Source of the DNA: Allonocardiopsis opalescens
Lineage (GTDB): Bacteria; Actinomycetota; Actinomycetes; Streptosporangiales; Streptosporangiaceae
Direction: 5' to 3'
NCBI RefSeq assembly: GCF_003002095.1
Contig: NZ_PVZC01000004.1
Coordinates: 310,001-374,000 of the forward strand
Length of the DNA stretch: 64,000 nt
Numbering within the stretch: the stretch's first letter is position 1; every line of letters begins with the position of its first letter. Made by a program: the position numbers and the translations under genes. Of the stretch, positions 1 to 10,321 are shown piece after piece. The notes under the pieces were generated by a model. The model was not told the DNA's origin, made no database searches, and was given only the letters and a program-made list of their open reading frames with translations.

Positions 1-265
1 CGGTGAGCACGCCCTCGGACTCCCCGGTGCCGCGCAGGTCCACCCGCGCGCACGCGTAGCCGTGCCCGGCCATGTAGGGGTGGTGCACCGAGTCGCGCAC
101 GGAGGTCAGGTCGCGCTTGCGGTACGGGATGTACTCCAGCACCGCGGGCACCGGCTCCTGGTCGGAGGAGGCCGGCCGCCAGATCCGGGCCGACAGCCGG
201 ACGCCGTCGGGCATCGGGATCCAGACGTGCTCCTCCTCCTTGACGGCGTAGGGCAGTGAAGTCAC
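1..265 (-). CDS. CocE/NonD-family hydrolase, N-terminal part (runs off the window)
   Basis: The reading frame starts at a GTG (263-265) and is still open at base 1, so only about 88 residues are visible. They include PMPDGVRLSARIWRP, EYIPYRKRD and RVDLRGTGESEG, the opening beta strands of the alpha/beta-hydrolase fold in the CocE/X-Pro dipeptidyl-peptidase (S15) family, which hydrolyse esters or amides. The catalytic Ser lies beyond the edge. The gene begins 8 bases after the ATP-grasp gene stops, so the two are probably one operon. The substrate cannot be inferred from this fragment. Family assignment is fairly sure; the GTG start is moderately sure because no strong Shine-Dalgarno is visible. 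Confidence 0.8.
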   Translation of the reverse strand, partial: MTSLPYAVKEEEHVWIPMPDGVRLSARIWRPASSDQEPVPAVLEYIPYRKRDLTSVRDSVHHPYMAGHGYACARVDLRGTGESEGVLT

Positions 266-273
266 CGAGCGTG

Positions 274-1578
274 TCAACGGGCCTCCCCGAGCGGGTCGGT
301 CGGCGCGGAGTCGGCGAACTCGAAGCGCAGCGACTCCACGCAGCGGTCGTACTTGGCCGTCAGCTCCGCGTCGTCGCCGGCGCCGACGAACACGTGGGCC
401 AGTTCGAAGCTGTAGCTGTCCTGGCCGGGCAGCTCCGAGAGGCGCTGCCCCTCCTCGGGCACGATGTCGATCTTCACGCCGGGGATCTCGCGCTCGATCC
501 GCGCGACCTCCTCGGCGGTCGGCCGCCGCCGCACCACTCCGTCGGCGAAGCGCCGGTAGTACCACTTCGCGGCCACGGCGTACTCGCCGCGGCGGTCGGG
601 CAGCCGGGGGTCGCGGCCGAGCGCGAGGCTGAGCATGCAGTGGTGGTTGGGCACGCCGTCGACGTACTCGAACAGCTCGGCGTGCGACTGGGAGTGGCGC
701 GGGTTGACCTCCAGCACGTTCACGGCGCCGGTGTCGGGGTCGTAGAAGAACTCGACGCTGAAGGTGGCCGAGTCCATGCCGACCTGGGTGATCACCTTCT
801 CCGCCACCTCGGTGAACCGGCGCAGCGCCGGCTCGGGCAGCCGCGAGGGGTACTGGTGGCGCAGGAAGCAGGGGCTGTCGGGGTAGTTGACCGAGTCCAG
901 CGCCCCGTACACCGTGACCTTCCCGTCGTGCACGTAGCCCTCGACGGCGGCCTGCACGCCGCTGAGCGCCTGCTCGGCCAGGCAGGCCCGGCCGCCGGCC
1001 GCCTCGATCTCCGGCGGCAGCCGCAGCCGGTCCATGACGTACTCGAACGGGGCGCCCATCCGGTCGACGCCGTCGGCGATCTCGGCCGCGGCCCGGCGGA
1101 ACTCCCGCTCGTCGGCGACGTGGAAGGCCAGCTCGCTGGAGGCCGACTTGACCGGCTTCAGCCACATCGGGAAGTCCACCCCGTCCGGCGGGCGCGGCTC
1201 GCCGTCGAGGTCCACCAGGCCGAAGGGCGGGTGGGCGTCGGTCACCTTGCTCTGCTCCAGGCGGCTCCAGTACTTGTGCTCGCACTTGACCACCGACTCC
1301 AGGCTGGTGCCGCGCAGCCCGTAGTGCTCGCACAGGATCGGCACGATGCTGCTCACCGGGAAGTCCCAGTAGCCCACGATGGCGTCGACGCGCCCGTCGA
1401 AGGCGTCCAGCTCCGCCCGAGCCTTGGCGATCAGGTCCGCGATCGGGATCTCGCCGTGCTGCAGCTCCTCGATGCCGAGCAGGGGGTGGAACCGGTACTC
1501 GGCCGCGTGCGGCACGTCTCGGAGGGTGTCCAGGTTCCCCTCGTCCAGTCCGATCACGAAGATGTTCAGCTGCCTCAC
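274..1578 (-). CDS. ATP-grasp domain ligase-like protein
   Basis: A 434-residue soluble protein. The C-terminal half has the ATP-grasp signature: a conserved Lys region (MWLKPVKSASS), FSVEFFYD, and the metal-binding stretch VLEVNPRHSQSH near residues 283-294. ATP-grasp enzymes activate a carboxylate as acyl-phosphate and join it to an amine, thiol or other nucleophile. No carboxylase or D-Ala ligase subtype is recognisable. I chose the GTG at 1576-1578 because an AGGAG lies 6 bases upstream; an in-frame ATG at 1591-1593 would put that Shine-Dalgarno inside the gene. It is followed after 8 bases by a CocE-type hydrolase, suggesting a ligase/hydrolase pair working on one amide or peptide substrate. 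That last point is inference. Confidence 0.8.
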   Translation of the reverse strand: MRQLNIFVIGLDEGNLDTLRDVPHAAEYRFHPLLGIEELQHGEIPIADLIAKARAELDAFDGRVDAIVGYWDFPVSSIVPILCEHYGLRGTSLESVVKCEHKYWSRLEQSKVTDAHPPFGLVDLDGEPRPPDGVDFPMWLKPVKSASSELAFHVADEREFRRAAAEIADGVDRMGAPFEYVMDRLRLPPEIEAAGGRACLAEQALSGVQAAVEGYVHDGKVTVYGALDSVNYPDSPCFLRHQYPSRLPEPALRRFTEVAEKVITQVGMDSATFSVEFFYDPDTGAVNVLEVNPRHSQSHAELFEYVDGVPNHHCMLSLALGRDPRLPDRRGEYAVAAKWYYRRFADGVVRRRPTAEEVARIEREIPGVKIDIVPEEGQRLSELPGQDSYSFELAHVFVGAGDDAELTAKYDRCVESLRFEFADSAPTDPLGEAR

Positions 1579-1742
1579 AGGTGCTCCTCGCATCCGCTGT
1601 GCACCGACAGGCGCGGTGCCGTGACGGCGGCGCGGCTACCCGAACCGGGGCATAGCAACCTTCCGGCCCCGGGCCGGGCGGCCCGGAGCGGCCGGGGGCG
1701 CCCTGCTTCAGGCCGGGCCCCGGGGAGGCGGCGGCCGGCGGC

Positions 1743-2591
1743 TCAGGCGCCCGGCAGCCAGTCGACCCGGCCGATCAGGTAGGCCGAGCCGACGAAGGCG
1801 ACCGCGTCGATGAGGGTGTGCGCCACCACCAGCGGCATCACCCGGCCGTAGCGGTGGTAGAACCAGCCGAAGGCCAGGCCCATCACGATGTTGCCGAAGA
1901 ACATGCCGAAGCCCTGGTAGAGGTGGTAGCAGCCGCGCAGCAGCGCGCTGGCCGCCACCGCCCGCGCCGGCGACCAGCCGAGCTGGTCCAGCCGCAGCAG
2001 CAGGTAGCCGACCACGATCACCTCTTCGAGCACGCCGTTCTTCACCGCCTGGCCCAGCAGCACCGGCAGCTGCCACCACGCCTGCTGCAGGGTGCTGGGC
2101 ACCACCGTCACGCCCAGCCCGGTGGCCTGCGCCGCCAGGTAGACGGCCAGGCCGCCGGTGCCCACCAGCGCCGCCGCCAGCGCGCCGACGGCGAGGTCGC
2201 GGCCGGGCCGGCGCAGGTCGAAGCCGATGGAGCGCGCCGAGCCGCCGCCGCGGCGCAGCAGGTACAGCGCCAGCAGCACCGGCACGAAGCCGAAGGCCAG
2301 CACCCGCAGCTGGTAGGCGAGGTCGAGCCAGGGCCGTTCGGCGTAGGAGACGATCAGGTTCGCCTCCTGCTCGGCCAGCCCTTCGGGCGCGGTGAGCGCG
2401 CCGGCCAGCGAGATGACGGCCGAGACCGTCGGCCCGAGCAGCGAGAGCAGCAGGACCAGCCAGACCTCCCAGCCGAGCAGCCGCCGGTCCAGCGGCACGG
2501 CGGTCGGCGGCGGCGTGCGCGGGGCCGGCGGCGCGGGGGCGGCCGGCGGCGCGGGCTCGGGCTCCCCGGGGTGCTCCTCGACAGTGGCCAT
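1743..2591 (-). CDS. CPBP-family intramembrane metalloprotease-like membrane protein
   Basis: About 282 residues: a proline-rich cytoplasmic N-terminus, then six to eight hydrophobic helices. The CPBP (Abi) motifs are present: the paired glutamates in LEEVIVVGY (about residues 186-194), an aromatic segment FGWFYHRYG, and a late histidine motif VVAHTLIDAVAF near residue 254. In the family these residues bind zinc in the membrane and support CAAX-type or related proteolysis, but the substrate here is unknown. The ATG at 2591 is preceded almost immediately by GGAGG, which is close; an in-frame GTG at 2615 is an alternative that would add eight residues. Confidence 0.8.
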   Translation of the reverse strand: MATVEEHPGEPEPAPPAAPAPPAPRTPPPTAVPLDRRLLGWEVWLVLLLSLLGPTVSAVISLAGALTAPEGLAEQEANLIVSYAERPWLDLAYQLRVLAFGFVPVLLALYLLRRGGGSARSIGFDLRRPGRDLAVGALAAALVGTGGLAVYLAAQATGLGVTVVPSTLQQAWWQLPVLLGQAVKNGVLEEVIVVGYLLLRLDQLGWSPARAVAASALLRGCYHLYQGFGMFFGNIVMGLAFGWFYHRYGRVMPLVVAHTLIDAVAFVGSAYLIGRVDWLPGA

Positions 2592-2681
2592 CCTCCGATA
2601 GTGCCAGCTCCGCACCGGTGCCGCGGCCGTGCGGTCCCCTGCGCGGCCGCTCCGGTGACAGGACGGGTTCGTCGGTGCTAT

Positions 2682-2705
2682 GGTTCATTACATGAGTAAT
2701 GAACC
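2682..2705. promoter_or_regulatory. Perfect inverted-repeat operator before the GntR-ABC operon
   Basis: The two arms GGTTCATTAC (2682-2691) and GTAATGAACC (2696-2705) are exact reverse complements around a 4-base centre. A TATGGT element at 2679-2684 could be the -10 box, so the repeat covers the expected transcription start. This is a natural binding site for the YtrA-type GntR repressor encoded 94 bases downstream, implying autoregulation of the operon. Confidence 0.65.
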
Positions 2706-2798
2706 AACGGACCGAAAGGCGGCGGCCGGACCGCCGGACGGAGGCCCGCCGGGCCCCGCGCCGCCGCCCCGGCTCCGCCGCGCGGCCGGGGCGGCGGG

Positions 2799-3173
2799 AT
2801 GACCGGCTTCGACGACCGCAGCCCGATCTACCTGCAGATCGCCGAGCAGATCGAGACCGGCATCCTCCGCGGCGAACTGCGCCCCGAGGAGCAGGTCATG
2901 TCCACCAACCAGTACGCCGCGCACTACCGCATCAACCCGGCGACCGCGGCCAAGGCCTTCCAGCGCCTGGTCGACGACGGCGTCCTCTACAAGAAGAGAG
3001 GGATCGGCATGTTCGTCAGCCCCGACGCGCCCGACCGACTGCGCGCCCGGCGGCGCGAGCGGTTCTTCGCCGAGGTGCTCGAACCGATGGTCGCCGAGGC
3101 GGCGGCCATCGGCATCCCGCTGGACGACGTGATCCGGCGCATCGAGCGCATCCGCGAGGAGGACGCGCGATGA
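2799..3173 (+). CDS. GntR-family (YtrA-type) transcriptional regulator
   Basis: A 124-residue protein. Residues 8-75 form the winged helix typical of GntR (SPIYLQIAEQIETGIL, then ATAAKAFQRLVDDGVLYKKRG). The C-terminal part is only about 50 residues and helical, the short dimerisation domain of the YtrA subfamily. YtrA-type repressors usually control the ABC transporter operon they sit in. The gene overlaps the ATPase gene by four bases (ATGA at 3170-3173), so translation is coupled, and the perfect inverted repeat at 2682-2705 is its likely operator. The inducing signal is unknown. Confidence 0.9.
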   Translation: MTGFDDRSPIYLQIAEQIETGILRGELRPEEQVMSTNQYAAHYRINPATAAKAFQRLVDDGVLYKKRGIGMFVSPDAPDRLRARRRERFFAEVLEPMVAEAAAIGIPLDDVIRRIERIREEDAR

Positions 3174-4051
3174 GCCTCGACATCGAACTCACCGACGTCC
3201 ACCTGCGCTACGGCTCCACCGAGGCGCTGGCCGGCCTGTCGCTGCGGCTGGAGGCCGACACCATCTGCGGGCTGCTCGGCCGCAACGGCTCCGGCAAGAC
3301 CAGCCTGATGTCGCTGCTGGCCTCGCTGCGCCGGCCCGACGCGGGCACCGTGCGCATCGGCGGACGCGACCCCTTCGAGGACGCCGAACTGATGAGCAGG
3401 GTCGCCCTGATCGGCGAAGGCGGCTCCGACCCCACCGACAACGTGGCCGACGTGCTGCGCTCCGCCGCCCTGCTGCGCCCCTCCTGGGACGCCGGGTACG
3501 CCGCCCGGCTGCTCGACCGCTTCGAGGTGCCCCGGCGCAAGGCCATCGCCTCCCTGTCGCGCGGCAAGCGGGCCGCGCTCGGCGTCACCTGCGGGCTGGC
3601 CGCCCGCGCCGAGATCACCATGTTCGACGAGACGCACCTCGGCATGGACGCGCCCTCGCGCTACGCCTTCTACGACGAGCTGCTCGCCGACTACCTGGAG
3701 CACCCCCGCACGGTCATCCTCTCCACCCACCACGTCGAAGAGGTCGCGTCCCTGTTCGCCCAGGTCGTCATCATCGACCGGGGCCGGCTGCTGGTGCACG
3801 ACGACACCGACGAGGTGCGGGCCAGGGGCACCCAGGTCACCGGGCCGGCCGATGCCGTGGACCGCTTCACCGCGGGCGTCACCGTGCTCGGCCGCCGCGA
3901 CCTCGGCCGCACCCGCGCGGCCGCCCTCTACGGAACCCTCACCCCCGAGCGGCGCCGCCAGGCGCGCGAGGCCGGCCTGGACATCGGGCCGATGCCGCTG
4001 CAGGACCTGTTCGTCCACCTCACCGCCGATACCGAGAAGGAGCAGTCGTGA
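3170..4051 (+). CDS. ABC transporter ATP-binding protein
   Basis: A 293-residue nucleotide-binding subunit. The Walker A motif is GRNGSGKTS (about residues 37-45), the signature is LSRGK near 129, and Walker B is ITMFDET near 148. The usual DEP is DET here, followed by HLGMD; the catalytic Glu is present. It starts inside the stop codon of the GntR gene and its own stop overlaps the permease start (GTGA at 4048-4051). The neighbours indicate a small GntR-regulated exporter or antibiotic-sensing transporter of the Ytr kind; the substrate is not apparent. Confidence 0.92.
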   Translation: MSLDIELTDVHLRYGSTEALAGLSLRLEADTICGLLGRNGSGKTSLMSLLASLRRPDAGTVRIGGRDPFEDAELMSRVALIGEGGSDPTDNVADVLRSAALLRPSWDAGYAARLLDRFEVPRRKAIASLSRGKRAALGVTCGLAARAEITMFDETHLGMDAPSRYAFYDELLADYLEHPRTVILSTHHVEEVASLFAQVVIIDRGRLLVHDDTDEVRARGTQVTGPADAVDRFTAGVTVLGRRDLGRTRAAALYGTLTPERRRQAREAGLDIGPMPLQDLFVHLTADTEKEQS

Positions 4052-4797
4052 CCGCCCCCGCCCCGATGCGCATCGCCAGGAACCTGGTCGCGGACCTGCG
4101 CACCCTCCTGCTGTGGTGGCTGGGCGTCGTCGCGCTGGTGGCCGCCGCCCTGTGGACCGCCGCCGGCCTCGTCGACCTCGGCGAGTTCGACGGCAGCGTC
4201 TGGGAGCCGATCGCCGTGTCGCTGCGCTACGCGCCCCTGGTGGCGGGCATCCTGATGGCCGGCGTCCAGCTGCCGCTGCACGTGCTGCACGGCGTCGCCC
4301 GCGGCCGCTTCTTCACCGGCGCCGCGCTGGCCGGGCTGGCGGTCTGCGCGGGCGTCACCGTGTTCGTCGTGCTGGGCTTCGCGGCCGAGCACCTGGTGTA
4401 CGGCGCCCAGGGGCGGCCGCACGTACTCGACCAGCCGTTCCCCCTCTCCGCCTACCAGCGGCCCGACGACTATCCGGCGATCGCCGCGGTGACGCTGGCG
4501 GCCTTCGCCGCGCACTACGTCTCCGGCTGGCTGATCGGACTCGGCTACCTGCGCTTCGGCCCGCTGCGCGCGACCCTCTTCATCGCCCCGGCGGCGCTGC
4601 CCATGGTGGTGACCGAGTCGTCGGCGGCCAGCGGCTGGCTGGGCATCGGCGTCAACGTGGCGCTCGCCGACGGTCGGCCGCTGCTGCCCGGCGGCCTGCT
4701 GACCTGCGCGGCCGTGATCGCCGCCGGGACGGCCGCGGTCTGGCTGCTCAACCGCGACGCGCCGATCCGCACCGCCAACCTCGCCTGGTGGCGCTGA
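4048..4797 (+). CDS. ABC transporter permease-like membrane protein
   Basis: A 249-residue integral membrane protein with about six hydrophobic segments, for example LLLWWLGVVALVAAALWTAAG, PLVAGILMAGVQLPLHVL and GAALAGLAVCAGVTVFVV. It has no recognisable catalytic motif. Its four-base overlap with the ATPase gene and its position as the last gene of the operon make it the likely membrane component of that transporter. The family is not identifiable beyond this. Confidence 0.8.
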   Translation: MTAPAPMRIARNLVADLRTLLLWWLGVVALVAAALWTAAGLVDLGEFDGSVWEPIAVSLRYAPLVAGILMAGVQLPLHVLHGVARGRFFTGAALAGLAVCAGVTVFVVLGFAAEHLVYGAQGRPHVLDQPFPLSAYQRPDDYPAIAAVTLAAFAAHYVSGWLIGLGYLRFGPLRATLFIAPAALPMVVTESSAASGWLGIGVNVALADGRPLLPGGLLTCAAVIAAGTAAVWLLNRDAPIRTANLAWWR

Positions 4798-4848
4798 GCC
4801 GCCTCCCCGACCCCTCCCTCCATCCCTCCCCATCCGAGGAGACCTTCC

Positions 4849-6009
4849 ATGACCGCCGAACGCACCAGACCCGCGCCCGCGCCGCCCCCCGCCGCCGGAG
4901 CCGCCCCCCGCCGCCGGCTCCGCTACGTCGACAACCTCCGCGTCGCGCTGACCGTGCTCGTCGTCCTGCACCACGTCGCGATCACCTACGGCAACCTCCC
5001 GGTCTGGTACTACCACGAGCCCCCGGCCGACCCCTCCGGCACCGCCCTGGACGTCTTCGTCCTGCTCAACCAGAGCTTCTTCATGGGCTTCTTCTTCCTC
5101 GTCTCCGGATACTTCGTCCCCGGCTCGCTGGACCGCAGGGGCGCGGGCCCCTTCATGCGCGAGCGGCTGCTGCGGCTCGGGGTGCCGCTGCTGGCCTTCC
5201 TGATCCTGCTCCGGCCGCTGGCCACCCTCGGCCTCTACCTCGGCCTGCCCGACCGGGCCGAGACGCCGTACTGGCTGTTCTTCCTGGTGTCGTGGGACCC
5301 GGGGCCGCTGTGGTTCGTGGAGGTCCTGCTGGTGTTCAGCGCGGTGTACGCGCTGTGGCACCGCTTCGGCCGCCGCCGCGGCGCGGACGCGGCCGCCGGG
5401 CGGGGGCGCGCCCCCCGGCTGCTGGGCCTGCTGGGCCTGCTCGCGGTGCTCACCGTCGCCACCGTCCTGTGGCGGCAGCTGGTGCCCGCCGGCAGCATGT
5501 GGCCGGTGGTCGGCCTGCCCACCCCGTACTTCCTGCCGCAGTACGCCGTCCTGTTCGCCGTCGGCGTGCTGGCCTACCGGAAGGGCTGGGCCGAGGCGCT
5601 GCCCGTCCGGCTCGGCTGGGCCGGCCTGGCCGGCGCCCTGGCCGGGGTGCCGCTGCTGATCGGCGCGACCCTGTACGCCCTGGCCACGGCCGGCACCGGC
5701 GACCAGGTCGGCTCGGCGCTGGTCGCGTTCGGCGAGAACCTCATCGCGGTGGGCATGGTCGCGGCGCTCACCGTGCTGTTCCGGGCCCGCTTCGACCGGC
5801 AGGGCCCCCTCGGCGCCTTCCTGTCCGCCAACGCCTACGCCGTCTACGTGCTGCACGCGCTCGTCGTGGTCGGGGCCGGCTACGCGCTGAGCTGGTGGGA
5901 GGCGCCCGCGGTGGTCAAGTTCGCGGCCGCGTCCGCGATCTCGGTGCCGCTGTGCTTCGCCGCCGCCCAGGCGGTGCGCATGCTCCCGGGCGCCCGACGG
6001 GTGCTGTGA
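4849..6009 (+). CDS. Acyltransferase-3 family (OpgC/OafA-like) membrane protein
   Basis: A 386-residue protein with about ten hydrophobic helices. It opens with RLRYVDNLRVALTVLVVLHH, the first helix of the acyltransferase-3 family, where Arg and the helix-1 His are functionally important. FFFLVSGYF follows in helix 2 or 3. Family members transfer acetyl or succinyl groups onto cell-surface sugars or lipids. A GAGGAGA lies just ahead of the ATG. It lies 51 bases after the permease and may be co-transcribed, but its role with the transporter is not evident. Two strong hairpins follow. Confidence 0.87.
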   Translation: MTAERTRPAPAPPPAAGAAPRRRLRYVDNLRVALTVLVVLHHVAITYGNLPVWYYHEPPADPSGTALDVFVLLNQSFFMGFFFLVSGYFVPGSLDRRGAGPFMRERLLRLGVPLLAFLILLRPLATLGLYLGLPDRAETPYWLFFLVSWDPGPLWFVEVLLVFSAVYALWHRFGRRRGADAAAGRGRAPRLLGLLGLLAVLTVATVLWRQLVPAGSMWPVVGLPTPYFLPQYAVLFAVGVLAYRKGWAEALPVRLGWAGLAGALAGVPLLIGATLYALATAGTGDQVGSALVAFGENLIAVGMVAALTVLFRARFDRQGPLGAFLSANAYAVYVLHALVVVGAGYALSWWEAPAVVKFAAASAISVPLCFAAAQAVRMLPGARRVL

Positions 6010-6040
6010 GACCGCCGCCGCGCCTCCCGGGGCGGCGGCA

Positions 6041-6129
6041 GGGACCCCTCCGCGCGGCGGCACTGCGGAGGGGTCCCGCCTGAGCCACGCCGGCCGTCCG
6101 CCCCAGCCACGAAAGCGGACGGCCGGCGT
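6041..6129. terminator. Two tandem hairpins between convergent genes
   Basis: The first hairpin has 13-base arms, GGGACCCCTCCGC at 6041-6053 and its complement at 6065-6077. The second has 15-base arms at 6087-6101 and 6115-6129 (ACGCCGGCCGTCCGC). Both are perfect. They separate the acyltransferase (+) from isocitrate lyase (-) and probably end transcription in both directions. Confidence 0.75.
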
Positions 6130-6141
6130 TCTACGACCGGT

Positions 6142-7458
<1,317 letters not shown>

Positions 7459-7623
7459 GGCCTTGCCTCCCGTCGTCGTCCTCCGCGGCCCGGCGGTCGC
7501 CCGCTCCGCCGGGGTGGTTGAGGATCGCCGCGCATCCCCATGTGCAGAAGTCTTCACCGAATCAACCGGTATGTACGGGGAATCCGGCGTGAAGTTCGGT
7601 TGTTTTTTCTCTAGTATCAACAC
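7459..7623. promoter_or_regulatory. Divergent aceA/ramB control region with a leaderless ramB promoter
   Basis: This 165-base gap is AT-richer than its surroundings. TAGTAT at 7612-7617 lies 6 bases before the ramB ATG, with a weak -35-like GTGAAG at 7589-7594, so transcription should start at or within a base or two of the start codon. No Shine-Dalgarno is visible. A RamB site is expected here, but I cannot delimit one with confidence. Confidence 0.6.
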
Positions 7624-9093
7624 ATGACGTACTTCGGCAGTGAAGAAGCTTCGAGTTTGCCGACGGACCTCGATCTGGTGACCTTCGGCCAGCGGCTCCG
7701 CCACCTCCGCAGGGCCCGCGAACTCACCCTCACCGACCTCGGCCGGCGGGTCGGCCGGGCACCCTCGCAGCTGTCGCTGCTGGAGAACGGCAAGCGCGAA
7801 CCCAAGCTCTCGCTGCTCACCTCGCTGGCCAAGGCGCTGGAGGTCTCCGTCGACGAACTGCTCTCCCGCCAGCCGCCCAGCCGCCGCGCCCAGCTGGAGA
7901 TCGCGCTGGAGGAGGCGCAGCGCGACCCCGTGTACCGCTCCCTGGACCTGCCGCACCTCAAGGTCGGCAAACGCGTCCCCAACGACGTCCTCGAACACCT
8001 CGTCGGCCTCTACGGCGAGCTCAAGCGCCGCCACGTCAAACCCACCGCCACCCCCGAGGAGGCGCGGCGCGCCAACGCCGAGCTGCGCCGGGCCATGCGC
8101 GAGCGCGGCAACTACTTCCCCGAGGTCGAGCGGGAGGCGCAGCGCACCCTGGACGCCGTCGGGTACCGGGGCGGCGCGCTGTCGCAGGGCATGATCCTGT
8201 CCATCGTCACCAACACCGGCTTCACCCTGCGCTACGTGCAGGACCTCCCGCGCTCGGTGCGCTCGGTCACCGACATGCGCAACCGGCGGATCTACCTCAA
8301 GCGCGAGTCGCTGGGCATGCACACCCCGCGCACCATCCTGCTGCAGACCCTCGGCCACTTCATCCTCGGCCACGGCAACCCGCGCGACTTCGCCGACTTC
8401 CTGCGCCAGCGGGTGGAGGCCAACTACTTCGCCGCCGCCGTGCTCATCCCCGAGCGCACCGCCGCCCCCTACCTCCAGGAGGCCAAGCGCGAGCGCGACC
8501 TGTCCGTGGAGGACCTGCGCGACGTCTACTCCGTCTCCTACGAGATGGCCGCGCACCGCTTCACCAACCTGGCCAGCACCCACCTGGACCTGGTCTGCCA
8601 CTTCGTGCGCAACGACGAGACCGGGATCATCTACAAGGCCTACGAGAACGACGGCCTGGTCTTCCCGACCGACTCCTCCGGCGCGATCGAGGGCCAGCGG
8701 ATGTGCCGCTACTGGTCGGGGCGGCAGGTCTTCGCCTCGCCCGACCGCTACTCGATCTACTACCAGTACACCGACAAGCCCAACGGCACCCACTGGTGCG
8801 TCGCCCACGTCGACCCCAGCCGCGAGCGCAACTTCGCCATCACCCTGGGCGTGCCCTACCAGGAGTCGCGCTGGTTCCGCGGCCGCGAGACCACCAACCG
8901 GAACAAGTCGCAGTGCCCGACGGGGGAGTGCTGCCTGCGGCCCCCGGCCGAGCTGGCCGAGCGCTGGGAGGGCATGGCCTGGCCCTCGGCGCGCGCCCAC
9001 TCCCACGTCCTGGCCGCCCTGCCGCCCGGCACCTTCCCCGGCGTGGACGAGACCGACGTCTACGCCTTCCTGGACCGGTACGCCACCGACTGA
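7624..9093 (+). CDS. ramB: RamB-type regulator of acetate/glyoxylate metabolism (XRE HTH plus IrrE-like and short-chain fatty acyl regulator domains)
   Basis: A 489-residue regulator. Residues 17-72 are an XRE helix-turn-helix ([21 protein letters not shown]). An IrrE/ImmA-like middle domain contains HFILGHG near residues 244-250. The C-terminal domain carries a Cys cluster, QCPTGECC, near 428-437. This is the architecture of RamB and of the ScfR family, which represses or activates glyoxylate-cycle genes; the mycobacterial and corynebacterial proteins act on aceA. Its divergent position beside isocitrate lyase supports the same role. The start at 7624 fits a leaderless transcript. Confidence 0.93.
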   Translation: MTYFGSEEASSLPTDLDLVTFGQRLRHLRRARELTLTDLGRRVGRAPSQLSLLENGKREPKLSLLTSLAKALEVSVDELLSRQPPSRRAQLEIALEEAQRDPVYRSLDLPHLKVGKRVPNDVLEHLVGLYGELKRRHVKPTATPEEARRANAELRRAMRERGNYFPEVEREAQRTLDAVGYRGGALSQGMILSIVTNTGFTLRYVQDLPRSVRSVTDMRNRRIYLKRESLGMHTPRTILLQTLGHFILGHGNPRDFADFLRQRVEANYFAAAVLIPERTAAPYLQEAKRERDLSVEDLRDVYSVSYEMAAHRFTNLASTHLDLVCHFVRNDETGIIYKAYENDGLVFPTDSSGAIEGQRMCRYWSGRQVFASPDRYSIYYQYTDKPNGTHWCVAHVDPSRERNFAITLGVPYQESRWFRGRETTNRNKSQCPTGECCLRPPAELAERWEGMAWPSARAHSHVLAALPPGTFPGVDETDVYAFLDRYATD

Positions 9094-9267
9094 GCGCTTC
9101 ACCCCAAAGGGCCGGGACGCCGGGTCCGCACCCCGCTGACCAGTACGGTTACCCGCCCGTCATCGCGTGCCGCCCGCGTGACCCAGAGTTCACACCGGCG
9201 TCACGGGCCGCACACGGCCGACACGTACGGTCACAGGCGGAATCGACGGGCGGTGGAGGGGGAACCG

Positions 9268-10305
9268 GTGCCGACCAACAGGATCGACGCCGCGGGAGCG
9301 GTGGACGTGCACGGGCTCGACGCGGTGGCGCTCGAGCCGCCGGAGGTGGCGAGCTGGCTGGCCCGGCGCACCTCGGCGGCCGGCGACTGGGACCCGCGGG
9401 CCCTGGCGGAGGCCAAGGGCGGCACCCGCGTCAGCGTGGTACTGCCCGCGCGCGACGAGGAGCGCACCGTCGGCCGGATCGTCACCACGATCAGGGAGGT
9501 CTGCGCCGAGCGGCTGGGCCTGGTCGACGAGATCGTCGTCGTCGACTCCCGGTCCACCGACGCCACCGCCCGCACCGCGGCCGCCGCCGGCGCCACCGTG
9601 GTGCACCAGGACGAGGTGCTGCCCGAGCTGGGGCGCGGCGAGGGCAAGGGCGAGGCCCTGTGGAAGTCGCTGTACGCGACCACCGGCGACATCATCGTCT
9701 TCATCGACGCCGACCTGCGCGACTTCGGCCCCCACTTCGTCACCGGCCTGCTCGGCCCGCTGCTGACCGACCCCTCCGTCGGCTACGTCAAGGGCTTCTA
9801 CGACCGCCCGCTGCTGGGCTCCTCCGGCGAGCGCACCGGCTCGGGCGGCCGGGTGACCGAGCTGGTGGCCCGCCCGCTGCTCGGCCTGCACTGGCCGCTG
9901 CTGACCGGCTTCGTCCAGCCGCTGGGCGGCGAGTACGCCGGGCGCCGCTCGCTGCTGGAGCGGGTGCCCTTCGTCTCGGGCTACGGCGTCGAACTCGGCC
10001 TGCTCATCGACCTCCTCGACGCGCACGGCCTCGACGCGCTGGCCCAGGTCGACCTCGGCGTGCGCACCCACTCCCACCAGTCCGTGCACGCGCTGGGCGC
10101 GATGGCCGCCCAGCTCCAGCTCACCGCCTGGTCGCGCCTGGAGCGCGGCGGCTGGCTGGTCGCCAGCGCCGCCCCCGGCCGCCGGCTGATCCAGTTCGAG
10201 CGGACCGAGCGCGGCCACGTCCCGGTGCCGCGCGACATCGCCCTCAGCGAGCGCCCCCCGATGATCGGCGTCCCCGCCTACGCCGCCCTGGCCCGCGGCC
10301 GCTGA
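9268..10305 (+). CDS. gpgS: Glucosyl-3-phosphoglycerate synthase
   Basis: A 345-residue GT-A glycosyltransferase (GT81-like). The nucleotide-sugar binding start VVLPARDEERTVG and the metal-binding IDADLRD (residues 146-152) are clear, followed by GYVKGFYDRP and the FVSGYGVELG segment typical of GpgS. The enzyme transfers glucose to 3-phosphoglycerate, the first step toward glucosylglycerate and, in mycobacteria, methylglucose lipopolysaccharides. The GTG at 9268 was chosen because GGAGGGGG precedes it; GTG at 9253 is an alternative. No phosphatase (GpgP) gene is adjacent. Confidence 0.87.
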   Translation: MPTNRIDAAGAVDVHGLDAVALEPPEVASWLARRTSAAGDWDPRALAEAKGGTRVSVVLPARDEERTVGRIVTTIREVCAERLGLVDEIVVVDSRSTDATARTAAAAGATVVHQDEVLPELGRGEGKGEALWKSLYATTGDIIVFIDADLRDFGPHFVTGLLGPLLTDPSVGYVKGFYDRPLLGSSGERTGSGGRVTELVARPLLGLHWPLLTGFVQPLGGEYAGRRSLLERVPFVSGYGVELGLLIDLLDAHGLDALAQVDLGVRTHSHQSVHALGAMAAQLQLTAWSRLERGGWLVASAAPGRRLIQFERTERGHVPVPRDIALSERPPMIGVPAYAALARGR

Positions 10306-10321
10306 GCCCGGCCGGAGCGCC

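Noticed and set aside
2699-3169. Plus-strand frame that would extend the ABC ATPase upstream by 157 residues
   Set aside because: It runs through the GntR gene in another frame and reads as Arg/Pro-rich noise. The ATPase fold begins at 3170, where ATG overlaps the GntR stop.
7459-9102. Minus-strand open frame extending isocitrate lyase to 986 residues
   Set aside because: It is antisense to ramB, whose plus-strand protein has clear HTH and IrrE-like motifs. The extension is His/Gly/Val-rich without motifs, and aceA has a proper start at 7458.
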